64,000 nucleotides of DNA. It comes from Ricinus communis. Its lineage: Eukaryota; Streptophyta; Magnoliopsida; Malpighiales; Euphorbiaceae. The notes beneath the pieces were generated by a model. That model searched no databases. It was not told the origin of the DNA and saw only the letters and a program-made list of their open reading frames with translations. The position numbers and the translations under genes were made by a program. The stretch spans positions 6,427,213-6,491,212 of the forward strand of contig NC_063264.1 of assembly GCF_019578655.1 (NCBI RefSeq). Direction: 5' to 3'. The first letter of the stretch is position 1. Every line of letters starts with the position of its first letter. Below are positions 60,974-64,000 of the stretch, piece after piece.

Positions 60974-62412
60974 ATGTTGGGAAAACAAGCATGGAATCTA
61001 ACTGTTAAACCATATACTCTTGTTAGTCATATTCTCAAAGCTAAATATTTCCCAAGGGGAGATTTTATTTCAGCTCAATTGGGTAGTAACCCAAGCTCAG
61101 TTTGGTGTGCAAAGCCAGTGCTTGAATATGGGTGTAGATGGAGAGTGGGGGTTGGGTCGTCGATTAGTGTGTGGCAGGATCTATGGATTTTGAATGACAA
61201 TCTATTCTTATTTAGGACGAGAGTGAAGCGGGTTTTAGAAGGAATTAAAGTTAGAGATTTTCTAATTCCTGGAACGAATGAGTGGGATGTTGAAATGATA
61301 CATGAAATCTTTGAAGAGGTCGATGTGGGAGACATTTTGAAGTTGCCAGCAGATTTACAAGGACAAGAAGATAAGCTTATATGGAGTTATGATACACGAG
61401 GGTTGTACCCGGTGAAAACAGGTTACCAGGTTTATACTAATCATGTTCTTTATGTTGATCAACAATTCGATGTCTTGCCTTGGACTCGGGTTTGGAAACT
61501 TGATATCTCCCTGAAAGTAAGTCTTTATCTGGAAGCTTTGTTCAAATTTCCTGCCTACAATAGAGAGGTTGTTGCTTAAAGGTGTACATGTGTCTAATGT
61601 GTGTGTATTCTATGATGGTGTTGGTGAGCATGCCCCTCACATTTTTCTTAATTGTCGATTTGCAATAGAATGTTGGCAGAAAATGCGCCTAGATTTGCCT
61701 GATATACATGAATCAAATATAATGGAATGGATGAATGGCTTACTGCTGCCAAATGATTTAAAGTATGTGGAGCATGTCTATATTATTTTATGGAGGATTT
61801 GGTGTGCTAGAAATAATGCTTTATGGTCAAATGTGCAGCCTTCATCGCTTCAAACTGTAAATGGTTGTTTGAGTTTGCTGTTGCAATTTAAGGAAGCTAG
61901 GAAGAGTGGTTATACTAGTTTTCATGAGACTTCCAATTCTGGAACGATGCATTGGACCAGACCTGCTGTTGATGTTTTCAAGATCAACCTTGATGCTGCA
62001 ATAGATTTGAGCTCAAGCACTGTTGGATTTGAATGGGTTTTACGTGATCATGAAGGAGTAGCTATGGCTGGTGTGACGATGCAGGTGGCTAGCAAGTGGG
62101 AGGCTCGACTTACAGAGGCTTGGTGAAAAAAAGGATCTAGGCAATATTTTGATTGAGACAGACTCAAAACTTGTTGCTGACAGCTTCAATGGTTATGCAG
62201 TTGATGTTTCAGAGTTTGATGTTTCAATTCAGCAGTGCAGAAATCTTGCTTCTCGTATTTCTATTAGTATTGAATTTGTAAAGCGACAAGTAAATGCAGT
62301 CGCTCATGCTTTGGCAAAATCGGCTCATTTTGGTGCTTGTTGCAATGAGTGGCATGAGGCTCCTTTACTCATAAGGGACCTTTTGCAAACTAATGTTAAT
62401 GTTTCTGCTTAA
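60974..62412 (+). pseudogene. LINE zf-RVT and RNase H regions
   Basis: The frame at 60974-61579 carries the connector after RT (SVWCAKPVLEYGCRWRVG, ISVWQDLW). A frameshift near 61540 moves it to 61569-62126, with the zinc-binding-type region (HIFLNCRFAIECW) and the start of RNase H (FKINLDAA). Another shift leads to 62149-62412 (IETDSKLVADSF, VNAVAHALAK), ending at a natural-looking stop. Confidence 0.8.
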
Positions 62413-62440
62413 TGAAATTCTATTTTGATTTTAAAAAAAT

Positions 62441-64000
62441 TAATAGATACATGCATTAATCATGAATTTATTTAGTATATAGATGGAGATATAGATGAAA
62501 CTATCTCAATGCCCGCCCCCTTGAGCGAAAGTCATTTTATATAAATAAAATATTTATGTAAATTAAAATTAATATGAATGTTTGCAGTACTACTAAAAAT
62601 AAATTATGTAGATATAAATATAAATTTATATAAAAGTATGAAACTAAATTTTCTTTATATATAGAACAAGTGTTAAATTTTTAATTTGAATAAGTAAATG
62701 ATTATGAATTATTTTACAAATTAAAAAATTTCATTATTTGATGATTATAAATTTTTGCAACACAATTTTAGAAATAATTTTTTTAGAAATTTTCTCATTT
62801 GCATTTTAATTATACTTTTAGATGGAATAGAATATACGAACAAAAAAATAGTCATTAATAAATTGATCATAATAATAAAATAGTCTAATGTCCGTTTTTT
62901 TGGGTGGAAGTCATTTTATACAAATAAAATATGGATAAAAATATAAATAGGACCGTCAAATTGTCTTGTTTTTGTAGTTGGCTCCACGACCTCAACTTTA
63001 ATTCAATTGGACCTTTCAATTTTACAGGTTGTTATTTAATCCCTTCAATCATAGACGTTATACACGTGTGTTTTACGCCATCTAAAAAAGTGTAAATTTG
63101 AACATATTCAAAATATAAAATAATTGCTAAATATATAAATAGCCCTCCTAAACTTGTCTCATTTTTGCACTTGCCTTTTGAACTTAACTTTGATTCAATT
63201 AGACCTTTCAACTTTACGAGTTGTAATTTTTAACTCCTTCAATCACAGATGTTATACGCATATATTTTAGGCCATTTAAAAAATGCATAAGTTTAAATAT
63301 AATATTATATATTTAAAATATAAAATAAGTAAATCAAAAAAATAAAAAATAAAACAATGAGTTTTAGTTCTTAAACTTGTCAATTTTTTGATATTTGTTA
63401 AACATTTGCTTACTATGGTCACTGGTGTGGATAAGACTGTGAGAGTAAAAGAAGTACCTGACAGTAGAAAAGCTAAAAGATTATAATGGTTCATTTTAGT
63501 TTATTGGAAAATAAATTTTTATTTTATTTAATAAAGTTAATAAAATAATTTAAAAGTATAATAAACAATATATTAAAACTAATGGAACATATCACAAGAG
63601 GTTAATTCAAAGTGCTTAACTTCCATCCATGAAGGGTTTACATATAATAACTCGTAAATTTTATACGCCCAATTAAATTAAAGTTGAGTTTATGAGGAAA
63701 ATTACAAAATAGAATACGTTTAATAGTTCAATTATGTATTTTGCCTATTATAAGTAATGTCGTTAGTGAGAATATTAATTCTTTTATTACTCTAGTTTAA
63801 AGGTTAAAAATAACAATCTGAAAAGTTGAGAAGTCCAATTAAATCAAAATTGAGTTCAGATGACTAATTGTAAAAATAGAATAAATCTAGAGAGCTATTT
63901 ATGTATTTAACATAAAATATTTAAGTGAATTAGATATTACCATAGATGTAGTGGTTTATTAATTATAAGTTATTTAGATATATGAATAAAATTTTAAATT
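62441..64000. other. AT-rich DNA with compound inverted repeat
   Basis: No gene is supported. AGTCATTTTATA plus AAATAAAATAT words are repeated near 62503-62550 and 62907-62930. The main content is the compound inverted repeat at about 62937-63910. The window ends inside AT-rich DNA. Confidence 0.5.
62937..63910. repeat. inverted repeat built of tandem units
   Basis: Two tandem units of roughly 190 bp (about 62937-63130 and 63131-63330) each contain ACTTTAATTCAATTGGACCT / ACTTTGATTCAATTAGACCT, then CTTCAATCA and GTTATAC words. Two complementary units follow in inverse orientation (about 63640-63745 and 63770-63910), with CAATTAAATTAAAGTTGAG and CCAATTAAATCAAAATTGAG. The whole forms a palindromic arrangement about a centre near 63480. 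Confidence 0.7.

Larger units (their letters stand above)
55335..62440 (+). mobile_element. 5'-truncated L1-type LINE, split by a copia insertion
   Basis: A non-LTR retrotransposon remnant in two pieces: 55335-55808 and 60083-62440. It starts inside the reverse transcriptase, so the endonuclease region is absent, as with normal LINE 5' truncation. It ends just after an RNase H domain, followed by a short A-run near 62431. AAATTAAT-like words occur at both outer edges (about 55324 and 62435) and may be the target duplication, but this is weak in such AT-rich DNA. Confidence 0.75.

Noticed and set aside
62941..63330. possible CRISPR-like spaced repeats
   Set aside because: Units are long, diverged and partly inverted, in a plant nuclear context; a transposon-type structure explains them.

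Overview
The window is nuclear DNA from a flowering plant, almost certainly a eudicot. Gene sense is broken by many short GT-AG introns, intergenic DNA is strongly AT-rich, AT/TAA microsatellites are abundant, and transposable elements are of plant type (copia, LINE with RNase H, hAT, MITEs). Protein style suggests a rosid, perhaps Euphorbiaceae such as castor bean; that last step is only an impression.

Ten protein-coding genes can be supported, and I rebuilt their exon chains by hand. In order: TIM50-type mitochondrial import receptor (minus, 10 exons, 402 aa); a small DUF7722-type protein (plus); an acidic protein with a DUF761-like C-terminus (plus); a complete CYP71-clan cytochrome P450 (plus, 2 exons, 507 aa); the meiotic double-strand-break protein SPO11-1 (minus, 15 exons, 363 aa); a vacuolar two-pore K+ channel of TPK type with EF hands (plus, 351 aa); a 97-aa two-helix membrane protein (minus); a membrane-anchored cysteine-synthase-like PLP enzyme (plus, 6 exons, 424 aa); an acidic two-helix membrane protein (minus, 247 aa); and a small conserved hydrophilic protein (plus, 3 exons, 146 aa). 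The ten genes do not form a pathway or operon. They are a normal plant assortment: mitochondrial import, secondary metabolism, meiosis, ion transport, sulfur/PLP metabolism and plant proteins of unknown function.

The last 12 kb (52.7-64 kb) is a transposon zone. A 1.44-kb non-autonomous hAT-like element with 8-bp target duplications is followed by a 5'-truncated L1-type LINE. A decayed Ty1/copia element is inserted inside the LINE reverse transcriptase. Beyond that lies a compound inverted repeat. The copia has lost most of its 5' LTR and the centre of its reverse transcriptase, so it cannot move by itself.

Elsewhere the gaps hold AT-rich sequence, MITE-like pieces, two diverged copies of a dispersed non-coding repeat (12.45 and 19.99 kb), a 0.3-kb tandem duplication (41.0 kb) and a perfect 18-bp hairpin (18.15 kb). 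I found no tRNA, rRNA, CRISPR or bacterial-type features and no clearly new biological system. The items most worth checking are the GFGD filter in the channel, the altered substrate loop of the cysteine-synthase-like enzyme, the 34-residue duplication in the TIM50 leader, the 17-nt microexon of SPO11-1, and the dispersed repeats.
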